Below are positions 44,062 to 54,521 of a DNA stretch of 64,000 nt, in pieces. The stretch covers positions 1 to 64,000 of the forward strand of contig JAHHHA010000025.1 in NCBI GenBank assembly GCA_019359615.1, written 5' to 3'. The first letter of the stretch is position 1. Every line of letters begins with the position of its first letter. Below the pieces are notes generated by a model. It had not been told where the DNA came from. It did no database searches and saw only the letters and a list, made by a program, of their open reading frames with translations. The translations under genes were made by a program, and so were the position numbers. Source of the stretch: Cyanosarcina radialis HA8281-LM2 (GTDB lineage Bacteria > Cyanobacteriota > Cyanobacteriia > Cyanobacteriales > CCAP-1448).

Positions 44062-44311
44062 TTCGATCTCCTAAATTGTACTTAATAATTACTGTACGTA
44101 CTTGCTTGACTTGATAAGCTTTTGCTTGCGAACCTTTAGGTTGAAGATTTAGTATTTCTTCTACGCCTTCCTTGGTGAAAATATGGTGACTGCCGCGAAT
44201 GCGCTCGTCAAACCCCAAGCTGCGTAACAATTGACATAGCTGGGAAAATGGAATGTTGGCATCCGATGCTCCCAATAAGATTTTAGCTAGAATTTTGTTT
44301 TGTTGGCTCAC
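44045..44311 (-). CDS. HicA family toxin (second locus)
   Basis: The 88-aa protein has the HicA mRNA interferase fold. It contains LCQLLRSLGFDERIRGSHHI with the catalytic His, FTKEGVEEILNLQPKG and AYQVKQVRTVIIKYNL. It precedes hicB. The locus is flanked by two long direct repeats. Confidence 0.85.
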   Translation of the reverse strand: MSQQNKILAKILLGASDANIPFSQLCQLLRSLGFDERIRGSHHIFTKEGVEEILNLQPKGSQAKAYQVKQVRTVIIKYNLGDRNDTSL

Positions 44312-44402
44312 GATTTCGAGTTATTATCCGAGCTTGACATCTAAAAGAAAACTGTCAATGCCAAATACACCACTCAAATATTTCAGTTTCTAAATAGCGA
44401 TC

Positions 44403-44480
44403 GCCTACTGGTTTTATCATCTCACCGTTGAGATACGTTGGCGCAGCCTGTGCGTAGCACGTATCGCCCTACTTCAAGCT
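44403..44480. repeat. direct repeat copy 2 flanking a hicAB locus
   Basis: Same sequence family as 43734-43810 (GCGTTGGCGCAGCCTGTGCG conserved exactly, CACCATTGAAATG changed to CACCGTTGAGATA). Confidence 0.85.
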
Positions 44481-44530
44481 CGTTGGACTTTTCTTGACTG
44501 TCGAGATAGTGTCAAATTATGATACTATGA

Positions 44531-44848
44531 ATGCAGCTAACTAAAAAACATCAAAAAACCCTCTATAAGATCTTTGAAAAACCAGTCAGAGCAGATATCG
44601 TCTGGACTGATGTTGAATCAATGCTGAAAGCGATGGGAGCGGAAATTTCTGAGGGCAGAGGTTCAAGAGTACGAATTGCCTTACAAGGTGTCAAAGCAGT
44701 ATTTCATAGGCCGCACCCTGAAAAGGAAACAGACAAGGGATCTGTAGTTTCTCTGAGACGCTTTTTAATTGAAGCAGGGGTGATGGAAGCAGTCGAGGAC
44801 GAGGATAAGGAAGGGGATCTAGAGGATGATGAAGTACAAGACTTATGA
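44531..44848 (+). CDS. HicA family toxin (third locus)
   Basis: The 105-aa protein has IVWTDVESMLKAMGAEISEG, then GSRVRIALQGVKAVFHRPHP and LRRFLIEAGVM. This is the HicA variant with the catalytic His in FHRPHP. It ends in a run of acidic residues (EDEDKEGDLEDDEVQDL) that is unusual for the family. It overlaps hicB by 23 bases. Confidence 0.82.
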   Translation: MQLTKKHQKTLYKIFEKPVRADIVWTDVESMLKAMGAEISEGRGSRVRIALQGVKAVFHRPHPEKETDKGSVVSLRRFLIEAGVMEAVEDEDKEGDLEDDEVQDL

Positions 44849-45173
44849 AGCCAAAGTTTCATTTGATGATGAAGCAGGTATATTCCATGGTGAAGTTATA
44901 GGGATTCGAGATGTCATTACTTTTCAAGGCGAGAGTGTTTCGCAGTTAAGAAGGGCTTTTGCCAAGTCAGTGGATGATTATCTGGCTTTTTGTGCCGATC
45001 GAGGAGAAGAGCCGGATAAGCCATTTTCCGGTCGTTTTGTTCTCAGAATTAAGCCGGAATTGCACAAGCAGATTTATCTGGCAGCTAAACAGGAAGGGAA
45101 AAGTCTAAACGCTTGGATTGAAGAGAAACTGTTACAAGAATTGCCCAATGTTAAATTTAAGGCGATCGCCTAA
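44826..45173 (+). CDS. HicB family antitoxin with ribbon-helix-helix tail (third locus)
   Basis: The 115-aa protein has a HicB core (KVSFDDEAGIFHGEVIGIRD and LRRAFAKSVDDYLAFCADRG). A C-terminal DNA-binding HicB/Arc-type tail follows: FVLRIKPELHKQIYLAAKQE and GKSLNAWIEEKLLQE. It probably autoregulates the operon. Confidence 0.88.
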   Translation: MMKYKTYEAKVSFDDEAGIFHGEVIGIRDVITFQGESVSQLRRAFAKSVDDYLAFCADRGEEPDKPFSGRFVLRIKPELHKQIYLAAKQEGKSLNAWIEEKLLQELPNVKFKAIA

Positions 45174-45188
45174 TTGAAAGATAAACCC

Positions 45189-45263
45189 GATCGCCTGACC
45201 TCAAACCCAATCCGATCGCCTCACCTCAAACTCCAAGCGATCGCCTCACTTCAAACCCAATTT
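45189..45263. repeat. 25-bp tandem repeat x3
   Basis: Three near-identical units start at 45189, 45214 and 45239, each GATCGCCTnACnTCAAAC followed by a variable CCAA end. It lies between hicB and the convergent methyltransferase gene. Confidence 0.85.
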
Positions 45264-45302
45264 TCCCCATCCTAAATTCGGTAGAGCCGGATTGGGCTAG
45301 AT

Positions 45303-46307
45303 TTAGACTTTTATTAACAACAGTTGAACACAATCTCTACTCATTTGTTCGAGCTTACTATTTTTATTTAAGACTTTAACCTCACACTCTGCAATATATT
45401 GAGCAAGACAGGAAGCCACATACTCAGCAAGCTTAACAGGCACAGCGTTACCGATTAATTGTTCGACATCGGTTTTGGAACCATGAAATACAAAATTATC
45501 TGGAAAGGTTTGTATATAGCTTCTTTCAATGGTAGTCAAAGGACGTACATTTGATGATATTAAAGCTGCATCTCCAGGATGGGGCTTATATGTTTTTGGA
45601 ACAGGTCTATTAACTCCTCTAACTGTTGGACTTGGCTCATCAATGCTAAACACACCGCGTCTTTTATAACTCCTCGGATGTCTGTAGTAATGCTCAATAT
45701 TCAAAGCTTTACCTATACTATTAAAATATTGCCTAACAGTCATGGAGTGACTAGCTAGATTATTTTCTAAATAAGGCTCTATTTTTTTATCTTCCCCCTC
45801 AAGCTCACCGATACAAAAAAATCTTTTTCTACTTTGCGGAACACCACATAAACTGGCATCAATTATTTTTTCGCTGAGTCCATAATTAGCAGATTTAAAT
45901 AGTTTTCTTGCTTCTTGATACTTGGTACTTTTGACAAATCTATCTACATTTTCCATAATAAAAAAACGAGGCTTAATAGCAGTAATAATTTCAGTAAAAG
46001 AAATGGTTAGATCTCCTCTCCCTAAACTTTCATCTCGTTTTCCAGCGACGGAAAAATCTTGACATGGTGGACCTCCAGCTATAATATCTGGGTTAAATCT
46101 CTGGATTATGTCAAACTCTCCTTGAAGATTACCTAAGTCAACCAAAAATGCTGGGTGTTTAAAGTTTTGTTGATACAGACCAATAGCTAATTTCCAATTG
46201 TCAAAACCTGCAACTACATCAAACCCAGCATTTTGAATTCCCAGCGATAATCCACCACAACCTGAAAAAAGATCTACGACCTTAAGATTTCTTAGTTTAG
46301 TTTCCAT
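45303..46307 (-). CDS. DNA (cytosine-5-)-methyltransferase
   Basis: The 334-aa C5-methyltransferase has motif I VDLFSGCGGLSLGIQNAGF (11-29), the catalytic loop GGPPCQDFS with Cys82, motif VI ENV (119-121), motif VIII GVPQSRKRFF and motifs IX/X (RPLTTIERSYIQTFPDNF, QLIGNAVPVKLAEY). The target-recognition region lies between VIII and IX. It follows the restriction endonuclease gene by 18 bases and would protect host DNA at the same site. Confidence 0.95.
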   Translation of the reverse strand: METKLRNLKVVDLFSGCGGLSLGIQNAGFDVVAGFDNWKLAIGLYQQNFKHPAFLVDLGNLQGEFDIIQRFNPDIIAGGPPCQDFSVAGKRDESLGRGDLTISFTEIITAIKPRFFIMENVDRFVKSTKYQEARKLFKSANYGLSEKIIDASLCGVPQSRKRFFCIGELEGEDKKIEPYLENNLASHSMTVRQYFNSIGKALNIEHYYRHPRSYKRRGVFSIDEPSPTVRGVNRPVPKTYKPHPGDAALISSNVRPLTTIERSYIQTFPDNFVFHGSKTDVEQLIGNAVPVKLAEYVASCLAQYIAECEVKVLNKNSKLEQMSRDCVQLLLIKV

Positions 46308-46325
46308 TTTGAAAAATTCACTGCT

Positions 46326-47432
46326 CTAACTAAAGAGTTCTGGATTGCTTAAAATAGCAGCATCAAATCGTCTTTCAGGACTAAGAAAATTTTGCCCGCC
46401 ACCGAGAACGATATTTCTAATCTCATCTTTTTTAATTCTGGGACTTGTTAGTTCTGAACAAGCCATATATTGATTCGTGTTAGCACCGTTTAGTGCAAAT
46501 GCTTTATCAGTCTGAGCATTATAAGCAAGTGTTTTTATAATATCTGCATGAGGAATTCTACCTTCTAGGGCAAAATCAAGAAGCATTCTTGAGAGCCAAA
46601 TAACAGACCTTGCATATCGATCTATTTCTTGCTTCTTACTTAGGGCATCCCTCGCTGCATTAAAGAAAAGCCTTGTGAATGCGAAATCACTCCATACGAA
46701 AACATCCAAACAATTTTCATGCAACTTCGCTGTTCTTCCATTTGTTTTCCAAACGGGTTGTAAAACAAATGGCTCTTGTAAGCTTAATGCTGACATTAAA
46801 ATCAAATCTATATCACTTGTTAGATCTAGAATATAACCTATAACATTTTCTACATCCCACCAAGCTGATGCTCTACGAACAAAGTTTGGATCTAGATAGT
46901 TAAGCAATACTTCCGGGGAATCCTTAAATTTGTATGCAATTCCTAGAGCCAGATAAACAATGGTAGTTGGTCTAACAACAATTTCACAACCATATTGAGT
47001 CTCTGGCAACTTGTAAGTTGAATTGTCAGGTAATGCTGTAAGCTTGACCTCTAAGCTATGCAAGCAGGAATTTTTTGCACTTTTGTTAAGGGTTACTAAA
47101 TCAGTTCTTGGAAATTTACCCGTAACAATTGTTCTGTAGGGCGTAAAGTCAGTTTCAAAAGAAAAGAAAAGTTCAGATGAAAGTGGATTCAACCCAAAAA
47201 TAGAGGAAACGTCAATTTTCTCATGTTTAATTTGAGCGTTTGTATCTAAGATTAGGTAAACTGGCTTTAATCCTTTGCTAGCCATATAGCAAGATAAAGA
47301 TACGGGAAAAGCATTATTAAATTTGTTTTTACCCCAACTTTCCTCTTTTGAAAAATCTCTATTGGAGCGTCCCCTTTCTAATCCAAATAAACCTGGCTCT
47401 ACACCAAATAAACTAGTTTGGGTACGTATCAT
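46326..47432 (-). CDS. type II restriction endonuclease, HindVP-like
   Basis: The 368-aa protein has a PD-(D/E)xK-like core: D111 (FPRTDLVTLN) and E128-V-K130 (HSLEVKLTALPDNSTY), followed by YGCEIVVRPTTIVYLALGIA. This looks like the HindVP family, whose characterised members cut GRCGYC. The neighbouring C5-methyltransferase completes a type II R-M system. Both genes are AT-richer than the host average. The family call is from memory of motif order and is moderately certain. Confidence 0.7.
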   Translation of the reverse strand: MIRTQTSLFGVEPGLFGLERGRSNRDFSKEESWGKNKFNNAFPVSLSCYMASKGLKPVYLILDTNAQIKHEKIDVSSIFGLNPLSSELFFSFETDFTPYRTIVTGKFPRTDLVTLNKSAKNSCLHSLEVKLTALPDNSTYKLPETQYGCEIVVRPTTIVYLALGIAYKFKDSPEVLLNYLDPNFVRRASAWWDVENVIGYILDLTSDIDLILMSALSLQEPFVLQPVWKTNGRTAKLHENCLDVFVWSDFAFTRLFFNAARDALSKKQEIDRYARSVIWLSRMLLDFALEGRIPHADIIKTLAYNAQTDKAFALNGANTNQYMACSELTSPRIKKDEIRNIVLGGGQNFLSPERRFDAAILSNPELFS

Positions 47433-47471
47433 ACGAAGTTGTACTACAGATCGAGCGCATTATCTAAAGTG

Positions 47472-47502
47472 TGTAGAGACATTGTAACGCAACGTCTCTA
47501 CA
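47472..47502. repeat. palindrome TGTAGAGAC...GTCTCTACA
   Basis: Nine-bp inverted arms with a 13-base loop in the gap between chlH and the restriction gene. It could act as a terminator for chlH transcription; it resembles a common cyanobacterial intergenic palindrome. Confidence 0.6.
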
Positions 47503-47519
47503 TCAAAAATGTCAACCAA

Positions 47520-50500
47520 CTATTCTACACCTTCAATCCGGTCTTCTACCTCCTGATACAATTCGCGCAACAATTGCAAGTTGCTTTCGCTGGTTTCCCA
47601 ATAACCGCGTCCGTGGACTTCTAAGAGAGTCGATACCACCTTGCGGAAAGAATGAGGATTGAGATTCATCAACCGTTGCCGCATCGCTTCATCTTGGATA
47701 AACGTAGTATTAGTATCCTCGTAAATCCAGTTATCGACTGCCCCAGCCGTGGCACTCCATCCCATGGTATTTACTAACCGTTTGGATAGTTCGCGCACGC
47801 CTTCGTAACCGTGATTTAGCATCCCTTCATACCACTTGGGATTTAATAACTTGGTACGGGCATCTAAACGCACTGTTTCTGATAGAGTGCGGACTTGGGC
47901 GTTGGCTGTGGTGGTATCTGCCATGTAAGCGGCTGGTTTCTTCCCGTCTCCCCGCAAACTAGTAACAACTTTGGTCGGATCGGAGTCGAAATAGTGGCTG
48001 ACATCGGTGACGCTAATTTCGGAAGAATCGAGATTTTGGAAGGTAACTTCCGCCGTCTTTAAAGCCGATTCAAATATCTGCCGAGACTGGGCCATCACTC
48101 CTGGGTTGTCGCCATCGAAGGCAAAAGATTTCCGCGCCAGGTACATATCTTGCAACTCAGATTCGTTTTCCCAAGTGCTGTTTTCTACTGCTAAGTTGAC
48201 GTTAGAAGAATAGGAACCAGAAGCATTAGAAAAGACGCGAGTGGCAGCTTGCCGCAAGTTAATTCCCATTTCTTGTGCCTGTTGCATGGCGTGTTTGCGA
48301 ACGAAGTTCATTTCTACAGGTTCGTCTGCTTCGGCTGCCATTTTCACCGCCCGATCGAGCAAATTCATCTGATTGAGGAACAAGTCGCGGAACACTCCCG
48401 AACAGTTGATTACTACGTCGATCCGAGGTCGTCCCAACTCTTCCAGGGGAATCAGTTCTAACTTGTTGACTCGTCCCAACGCATCGGGGACGGGTTTGAC
48501 ACCCACCATCCACATGATTTGCGCTAGGGATTCGCCGTAGGTTTTGATGTTGTCGGTTCCCCAAAGGACGCTGGCGATCGTCTCTGGATATTTGCCCATT
48601 TCGGCTTTCTGGCGTTCTAGGAGGCGATCGACTACGATCTTGGCAGATTTGACCGCCGCTACCGTAGGAATCGATTGCGGATCGAGGGCGTGGATGTTTT
48701 TCCCGGTGGGGAGAACGTCGGGGTTGCGAATCGGATCGCCGCCAGGTCCGGGAAGGATGTATTCGCCTTCGAGGGATTTGAGTAAAGCACCGAGTTCGTT
48801 ATCGGCACAAACTTGTTTCAGGCAGAATTCCAGATATTCAAATAGGGGTTTGATGGCTTCGTTATCGACTTTGGCATAGCCGGATTGATGCAAGGCTTCG
48901 ATCCAAGGCTCTTTTTTGCCCATATTGAAGAAATTCAGCCGGGAAACTAGGGAAACCCGACCGTCAGCGTCGGTTTGTTCTTTGACGAGGGCGCTAACGG
49001 CGGCGCGGGTGGCGAGGGTAATGTCTTGCAATAATTGGACATCTGCTAATACGCCGCGATCGTTGTTTTGGTAGATCTCGTCGATGTTGCGGCCGATGCT
49101 GTTGGCGATAATTCGCGGTAGGCTGAGAATTTCCTCTTCATTGCGATCGAGGCTGGCAATATTAACCAAGGTAGCGATCGCTTCCTCGGCACTTGGCGGT
49201 TTGCCGACGACGTGCAATCCGCAAGGTAACAGCCGCGATTCGATTTCCATCAACTGCTTGTAAACCAAACCTACCAAAGCGTCGCGCTGTTCGGCTGTCA
49301 TATCTTTGGCATCGGTTGATGGCAGATCGATATCTTTGTCGAGATTCACCAACCGACATTTATCGACGATCGTATTGACGATCGGGATACCGCGTCCGGT
49401 TTCTTTTAAGGTTTGATAGGAGGCGATTAACTCGCTTAATTCCTTCAATCCTTTGTACAATCCGGCATTTTCGGCGGGTGGCGTGAGATAGCTGATGGTT
49501 TCGGCGTAGCTGCGACGTTTGGCGATCGTCGCTTCTGAAGGGTTGTTGGCGGCGTAGTAATAAATGTTGGGAGTTTTGCCGATCAAAGAGTCAGGGTAAC
49601 ATTCCCCAGACATCCCCATTTGCTTCCCTGGCATGAATTCCAAAGATCCGTGAGTGCCGAAGTGCAATACTGCGTCGGCTTGCCAAACTTGTTCTAAGTA
49701 GGTGTAGTAAGCGGCAAAACCGTGATGGGGACTCGCGGAACGAGAGAATAACAGCCGCATCGGATCGCCTTCGTAACCAAATGTCGGTTGCACGCCGATA
49801 AAGATGTTGCCGAAGGACTTACCGTAAATCAGTAAATTCTCACCGTCGCTGTTGAGGTGTCCCGGTGCCGGTCCCCAATTTTCTTGCAAGCGTTCGTAGT
49901 AGGGTGTCAGCCGTTCGTACTGTTCCACCGACATCCGGTAAGCAATATTCAGTTCGGGACTGCTGTATTGTGCCTGTGCGTCGTGAATTACCTCTTGCAT
50001 CAACTTTTCTGGCGATTCCGGTAATTCCGGTACGTCGTAGCCGTTGTGCTTGAGTGCTTTCATCACCTCGTAGATCGAACCAAACACGTCCAGATATGCA
50101 GCCGTACCGACGTTACCTTTATCAGGCGGGAAGCTGAAGATGGTGATGGCAACTTTCTTGTCTAATTTGGGTTTGCGACGCAGATTTGCCCACTTGAGGG
50201 CGCGAGTGGTAATCGCTTCGATCCGATCTTGCAAAGCGATCGCTTTTCCTGTAGTTCCATCCCTGCCCGACATGATAATCGGTTCGATCGCCCCATCCAA
50301 TTCTGGAATCGCAATTTGCAACGCAACTTGAATCGGGTGCAAGCCTAAATCGCTATCTTGCCATTCTTCGGTGGTTTGAAACACTAAAGGTAATGCCACC
50401 ATGTAGGGACGATTCAAACGTTTGAGAGATTCGATCGCTTTCGGATGATCTTGCCGCGCGGGACCTCCGACTAAAGCAAAGCCAGTCAAGGAAACGACGG

Positions 50501-51503
50501 TATCGACGATCGTAGTTTGACTCACCGGATCGTAGAAGTAAGCATCGACGGGTTTAGAGAAATCCAACCCGCCAGCAAACACGGGAATTACCCTCGCGCC
50601 CATGGCTTCTAGTTCTTGTACTATAGCGACGTAGTGGGCATCATCGCCCGTAACTAGGTGGGTGCGTTGCAGCACTAAGCCAATGCAAGGGGCAAGGGGA
50701 TCTTTGAGATCGGCTGAAATATGTTGGCGGCTGTTGTACCAGTTGAGGTACTCCTTAACATCCTCAAACATCGTGGTGGCTAGAGGATGCCAAATTCCCA
50801 TGTCTGGGTAAGTGACAGGATCTTTGTATTTCAGAGAACCGAAATTCGGTCTTTCTACTCCTTTGAGGACGTACTTATCGGCCAGCATCAGCAGAAAGTT
50901 TTCCAGATTTTGGGGGGAACCTCCCAGCCAATACTGGAAACTCAACATGAAGTTGCGGGCATCCTGGGCTTTATCTATCGGCAGGTATTTGAGGACGTTC
51001 GGCAAAGTTTGCAGCAGTTTCAGCATTCCATCTTGAAAGCTAGAACCAGCTTGTTCTTTCCGCTTCCGCATGAATTGAGCGATCGCACTTTTCGATTGTC
51101 CCAGTTGGGCCATGGAAAAGCTGCCCATCTTATTCAGGCGCATTACCTGGGGCATCGAGGGGAAGACCACGGCGACATCTAGGCGATCGCGGTAGGGTTC
51201 GACAGCGGCGACAATCTTATCGGCCAGATCTTCCAAAAAGATCAGCGAGGCGATGAATATATTGGCCCGCGAGACATCTTCCTGGAAGTTTTGGTAATTT
51301 TCCGAGTCCCGAAGTTCTTCTAACAGGTAGCCGCTAATTTCGATCGCCAGATTGGGGTGATTGAGGTTGATGGACTTTACCGCCTGGGAGATCGCACTTT
51401 GATATTGGGGTTCTAGGACGACATAGACCACCTTGATCGAATATCTACCGTTGAGGTTATCTGGGGCAATGTGGCGAATGGTGGACTTGACGTGTGTGAA
51501 CAT
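47520..51503 (-). CDS. chlH: magnesium chelatase subunit H
   Basis: This 1327-aa protein is the large porphyrin-binding subunit of the ATP-dependent magnesium chelatase that commits protoporphyrin IX to chlorophyll. It matches cyanobacterial ChlH from [18 protein letters not shown] near the N-terminus through the CobN/Mg-chelatase segments [38 protein letters not shown] and [20 protein letters not shown]. The length is normal for the family. It is soluble or loosely membrane-associated and works with ChlD and ChlI, not in this window. Confidence 0.98.
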   Translation of the reverse strand: MFTHVKSTIRHIAPDNLNGRYSIKVVYVVLEPQYQSAISQAVKSINLNHPNLAIEISGYLLEELRDSENYQNFQEDVSRANIFIASLIFLEDLADKIVAAVEPYRDRLDVAVVFPSMPQVMRLNKMGSFSMAQLGQSKSAIAQFMRKRKEQAGSSFQDGMLKLLQTLPNVLKYLPIDKAQDARNFMLSFQYWLGGSPQNLENFLLMLADKYVLKGVERPNFGSLKYKDPVTYPDMGIWHPLATTMFEDVKEYLNWYNSRQHISADLKDPLAPCIGLVLQRTHLVTGDDAHYVAIVQELEAMGARVIPVFAGGLDFSKPVDAYFYDPVSQTTIVDTVVSLTGFALVGGPARQDHPKAIESLKRLNRPYMVALPLVFQTTEEWQDSDLGLHPIQVALQIAIPELDGAIEPIIMSGRDGTTGKAIALQDRIEAITTRALKWANLRRKPKLDKKVAITIFSFPPDKGNVGTAAYLDVFGSIYEVMKALKHNGYDVPELPESPEKLMQEVIHDAQAQYSSPELNIAYRMSVEQYERLTPYYERLQENWGPAPGHLNSDGENLLIYGKSFGNIFIGVQPTFGYEGDPMRLLFSRSASPHHGFAAYYTYLEQVWQADAVLHFGTHGSLEFMPGKQMGMSGECYPDSLIGKTPNIYYYAANNPSEATIAKRRSYAETISYLTPPAENAGLYKGLKELSELIASYQTLKETGRGIPIVNTIVDKCRLVNLDKDIDLPSTDAKDMTAEQRDALVGLVYKQLMEIESRLLPCGLHVVGKPPSAEEAIATLVNIASLDRNEEEILSLPRIIANSIGRNIDEIYQNNDRGVLADVQLLQDITLATRAAVSALVKEQTDADGRVSLVSRLNFFNMGKKEPWIEALHQSGYAKVDNEAIKPLFEYLEFCLKQVCADNELGALLKSLEGEYILPGPGGDPIRNPDVLPTGKNIHALDPQSIPTVAAVKSAKIVVDRLLERQKAEMGKYPETIASVLWGTDNIKTYGESLAQIMWMVGVKPVPDALGRVNKLELIPLEELGRPRIDVVINCSGVFRDLFLNQMNLLDRAVKMAAEADEPVEMNFVRKHAMQQAQEMGINLRQAATRVFSNASGSYSSNVNLAVENSTWENESELQDMYLARKSFAFDGDNPGVMAQSRQIFESALKTAEVTFQNLDSSEISVTDVSHYFDSDPTKVVTSLRGDGKKPAAYMADTTTANAQVRTLSETVRLDARTKLLNPKWYEGMLNHGYEGVRELSKRLVNTMGWSATAGAVDNWIYEDTNTTFIQDEAMRQRLMNLNPHSFRKVVSTLLEVHGRGYWETSESNLQLLRELYQEVEDRIEGVE

Positions 51504-51788
51504 TCAGTTTAGCTCCTGGTGTGGTCGTTAGGTATCGATCGGCAGTCATTAGCACAGGACAATTGACGGATGCACTATGACTGTTTCTACCAGAAAATGC
51601 CTGCCCACTGAGGCTTTGAGAGCTTATCTGACACAATTTGATAAGAACCGGGTAATATTTGTTTACTTTTGTTTAGAAGATGAGAAGTAGTTACTTACAA
51701 GCTTGGTTACAAAAGTTAGCGATCGGCTTAGGGTTGAGTTCCGAAACTATAGACAGAGGATAACTGAGCGATCTGAGAAGGCGATCGC

Positions 51789-52631
51789 CTAAGACTCAAC
51801 ATCGGCTTTTTGAGGAAACGGTATGGAGTTACCATGTTCGGCAAAGATTTTGAAGCCGTCTGAAAACTCGATGGCGGCTTCATTTTCTGAATGTGGTTTA
51901 TATTCCTCGTCAAGGATTATCGTACATGGGCGATCGCAAACCAAGCAGAAATCTTGAAAGAAGAATGTCCAACCACAGTCAGCAACAAATGTTTTGAGTA
52001 ACTGCCAAAGATGTTCTTCAGGAGTACAGTGCAGTACAGAAATACAATAATCCAGTAGGCAACAAACGCTACATTTTGAATCTGCCGTTACTAGCCCTCT
52101 CGCTAGGAAACGCCACAATTGTTCCAATTCTATTTGCTGATTAGGTTTTGCAGATTTCCAGATTACAGATAGCTTCTCTTTATCCTTCAAGTTTACATCT
52201 ATAAGACCACTGAAAGGCGACCAAAAGTGCAATTCTTTTTCCAGATAGTGCCATAATTTCATATCCACCTGTTTGCCGATTATTTCGACCAATGGCATGA
52301 CGATTTGTTGGAAAAAATACTGGCCGATATACTTCTTCAAAAATTGTTTTTTTATTCGTCTGATAAGATTATTGAGCTTTTTAGGATTACACCAATTTTC
52401 TGTAGGATAGAGACTGTGAATAAAACTTAGATCGGCAATAGCGACAGGACTATCAAAAAAATATATATCGAAATCTACGTCTTGAGATAATTTTTTATGA
52501 ATGGCTTCAATAATCTGAGTCGCTTTCTGCTTGTCGAGCGCTTGTGTAGAGAGTGCGGCTAGTTGCCACTTTTTCTTGTATTCAAGCAGCAGAGTTTCTT
52601 GCTGGGCTGTCAATTTTGAAATTTGCTGCAT
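51789..52631 (-). CDS. DUF6745-like hypothetical protein
   Basis: The 280-aa protein starts with LTAQQETLLLEYKKKWQLAA and an IFFxDSP-like stretch (DIYFFDSPVAIADLSFIHSL). It ends with FCLVCDRPCTIILDEEYKPH and AIEFSDGFKIFAEHG. I recognise this N- and C-terminal pairing as the DUF6745 family, widespread in cyanobacteria and of unknown function. The CVCDRP motif may bind metal, with further cysteines in SKCSVCCLLDYC. Confidence 0.65.
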   Translation of the reverse strand: MQQISKLTAQQETLLLEYKKKWQLAALSTQALDKQKATQIIEAIHKKLSQDVDFDIYFFDSPVAIADLSFIHSLYPTENWCNPKKLNNLIRRIKKQFLKKYIGQYFFQQIVMPLVEIIGKQVDMKLWHYLEKELHFWSPFSGLIDVNLKDKEKLSVIWKSAKPNQQIELEQLWRFLARGLVTADSKCSVCCLLDYCISVLHCTPEEHLWQLLKTFVADCGWTFFFQDFCLVCDRPCTIILDEEYKPHSENEAAIEFSDGFKIFAEHGNSIPFPQKADVES

Positions 52632-52731
52632 TTCTAGCCTACCTAATTTTAATAAGCAATTCTAACTCATTCGATCGGTCTAATAACGAGGTGAAGAGTC
52701 TAGCAACTTCAACTGGTAAAACATCTATGTC

Positions 52732-53154
52732 TTACGCTTCATCAACTAGATCTAAAATCCTATTGTATAAAGCTGAAGATACTCTAAAATCTGATGTAGC
52801 AATCAGGGCATCCATCAAAGGTTTGACGGCAACAAGTAAATTTTTCTGTTTGGCCTCAACTAAAAGACCCAGCAAACCAGTAATCTTTACTCCTAGACGA
52901 TCGGCCTCTGCTCTGCCACGACGCTCATCAATCAACAACAAATCGGCATTGAGTTCCAAGGCCAGAGCTATAGCTTCAGATTCACCAGGATCTAACCTCA
53001 CCTCACTTTGAAGGCGTTCGACAACCTCACGGTTAACCACTGCTCTTACTTCTAGCCAAGAAGCCGTTTGAACTTCGAGGGTTCCTGGAACGGGCGGCTC
53101 GATATCTGCAAGTTCGCGATACACAGCTTCAGGAATTGTGACTCGATCGTATAG
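52732..53154 (-). pseudogene. DUF3368 (PIN-like) gene lacking its N-terminus
   Basis: The reading runs YDRVTIPEAVYRELADIEPP, then LDPGESEAIALALELNADLL, LIDERRGRAEADRLG and GLLGLLVEAK, a nearly complete DUF3368 domain. The usual N-terminal VSDTSPITNLAAIG segment, with the first metal-binding Asp, is missing upstream of TATACGATCG. Without it the nuclease would be inactive. A second DUF3368 remnant lies 400 bases away in opposite orientation. Confidence 0.65.
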
Positions 53155-53215
53155 TTAAGGCAGAAGATTCAAACAATCGATTGCTGCCAATCTAATTGCG
53201 ATCTCCCCAGTTTCT

Positions 53216-53272
53216 TACAGTCCGCGTAGGCGGGCTTCGATCGCCAAGGCTGCGGTTTCAACCGCCAGCGTA
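53216..53272. repeat. dispersed repeat, second copy
   Basis: AGTCCGCGTAGGCGGGCTTC then GCTGCGGTTTCAACCGCC, matching 14945-14997. Confidence 0.75.
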
Positions 53273-53313
53273 AAATGAGATTAGAATCACCCAACTTTCT
53301 GCGGTAGAGAGCA

Positions 53314-53559
53314 ATGAGCGTCATAATTCCTGATGATATCCTCCAAGCCACCAAGATGACTGAAGACGAACTCAGACTAGAGATTGCCATCATGCTATAC
53401 AAGCAAGAAAAAATCAGCAGTGGCAAAGTTCGCGCTTGGACTGGGCTAACAGTCATTGAATTCCAACACGAATTAGCGAAATGGGGACTGTGTATTAACT
53501 ATGATGTCGAAGATTTTCAGTCAGATGTTAAAATGCTACAATCGCTGGGTTTGATTTGA
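53314..53559 (+). CDS. UPF0175 family antitoxin-like protein
   Basis: The 81-aa protein has IPDDILQATKMTEDELRLEI, AIMLYKQEKISSGKVRAWTG and FQHELAKWGLCINYDVEDFQ. This is the UPF0175 family, usually encoded directly upstream of a DUF3368 PIN-like toxin. Its stop overlaps the TTG start of such a gene here, now broken. It is probably a DNA-binding antitoxin. Confidence 0.85.
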   Translation: MSVIIPDDILQATKMTEDELRLEIAIMLYKQEKISSGKVRAWTGLTVIEFQHELAKWGLCINYDVEDFQSDVKMLQSLGLI

Positions 53560-53966
53560 TAGTTGTCAGCGATACCTCACCCATTACCAATCTAGCTGCT
53601 ATTGGTCAGTTAGATCTGCTGCGCCAACTGTACGTAACAATCGTTATTCCTGAAGCTGTTTACAACGAAATGGTAGCCGTCGATAGACTGGTTCCTGGTG
53701 CAGTTTAAGTCCAGACTCTGCCTTGGATTCAAACTCAAACTGTTGCTAATACTCAAAGTGTTATAAACGTTCAAACTAGACAGGATAACATCGATCTTGG
53801 TAAAGCTGAAGCAATTGTTTTAGCACTGGAAATCGAAGCAGACTTGCTACTAATAGATGAGCGTCGTGGGAGAAACTTGGCTATAAAAAATGCGGTATTA
53901 GAATCAATAAAATTATTTAATATACCGATGTGTGGTCCAAATTCCCCAGACGTATTCAGATATTAG
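53556..53966 (+). pseudogene. DUF3368 toxin gene with nonsense codon
   Basis: The frame starts IVVSDTSPITNLAAIGQLDL and LLRQLYVTIVIPEAVYNEM, with the first catalytic Asp present. It meets TAA at 53706-53708 (codon 51). The same frame then continues with LGKAEAIVLALEIEADLLLI and DERRGRNLAI before the C-terminus degenerates to a stop at 53964-53966. The toxin of this UPF0175/DUF3368 pair is therefore inactivated. Confidence 0.7.
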
Positions 53967-54297
53967 AGAATTTATGCAAGTTTACGATCGCTCTCGCTCG
54001 TCTGCTGTCTAGAGGTGTTGTAGTGATGCGATCGTCTGTGAGTTCGCGATACAGGGCTTCAGGAATCTTGGTGGTGCAAAAGCTAGCGCGATCGAGGTTA
54101 AAACGCTAGAGTTGCCAAAGATGTAGCGGCTGCTGATATATATTGGCGATCGCTAGCTCGATCGTCGAGATCGTTGACGATCCTTCCTCGCCAGGATCTG
54201 GGGAAAAACATTTTAATGTTAAGATAGTTGGGCAACCTTTGACTCAGCCGCTAACAGCGCCGATTTAAGGTTGAAATTTCCCTCTTAGTTCAGATCT
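53967..54297. other. intergenic region
   Basis: No gene recognised. It includes a short duplicate of the DUF3368-locus sequence (GAGTTCGCGATACAGGGCTTCAGGAATCTTG, cf. 53110-53137), suggesting recombination between the decayed toxin loci. The tRNA promoter must lie at its end. Confidence 0.4.
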
Positions 54298-54379
54298 GCG
54301 GATGTGGCGGAATTGGTATACGCGCACGTTTGAGGGGCGTGTGGCGCAAGCCTTGCGAGTTCGAGTCTCGCCATCCGCA
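54298..54379 (+). tRNA. tRNA-Leu (anticodon GAG)
   Basis: A class II tRNA: acceptor arms GCGGATG and CATCCGC pair fully, the D-arm has GGAATTGGTA, the anticodon stem CACGT/GCGTG encloses loop TTGAGGG (anticodon GAG, codons CUC/CUU), and a long variable arm and T-arm TTCGAGTC follow. The CCA end is not encoded. Confidence 0.96.
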
Positions 54380-54521
54380 CTTTTTAAAAGTGTGGAGTGT
54401 GGAGTGTGGAGTTAATAAATTCTCTGCTCGCCCTCCTCGCTCTCTCCTCTCTCCTCTAGTAGGTTTTACTGCTTAGATAGTCTATGATAGGAGATAGATA
54501 AGTTAAGTTTTGTAAATAAAA

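Noticed and set aside
45189-45263. CRISPR array
   Set aside because: The three 25-bp units are directly adjacent with no spacers, so this is a tandem repeat.
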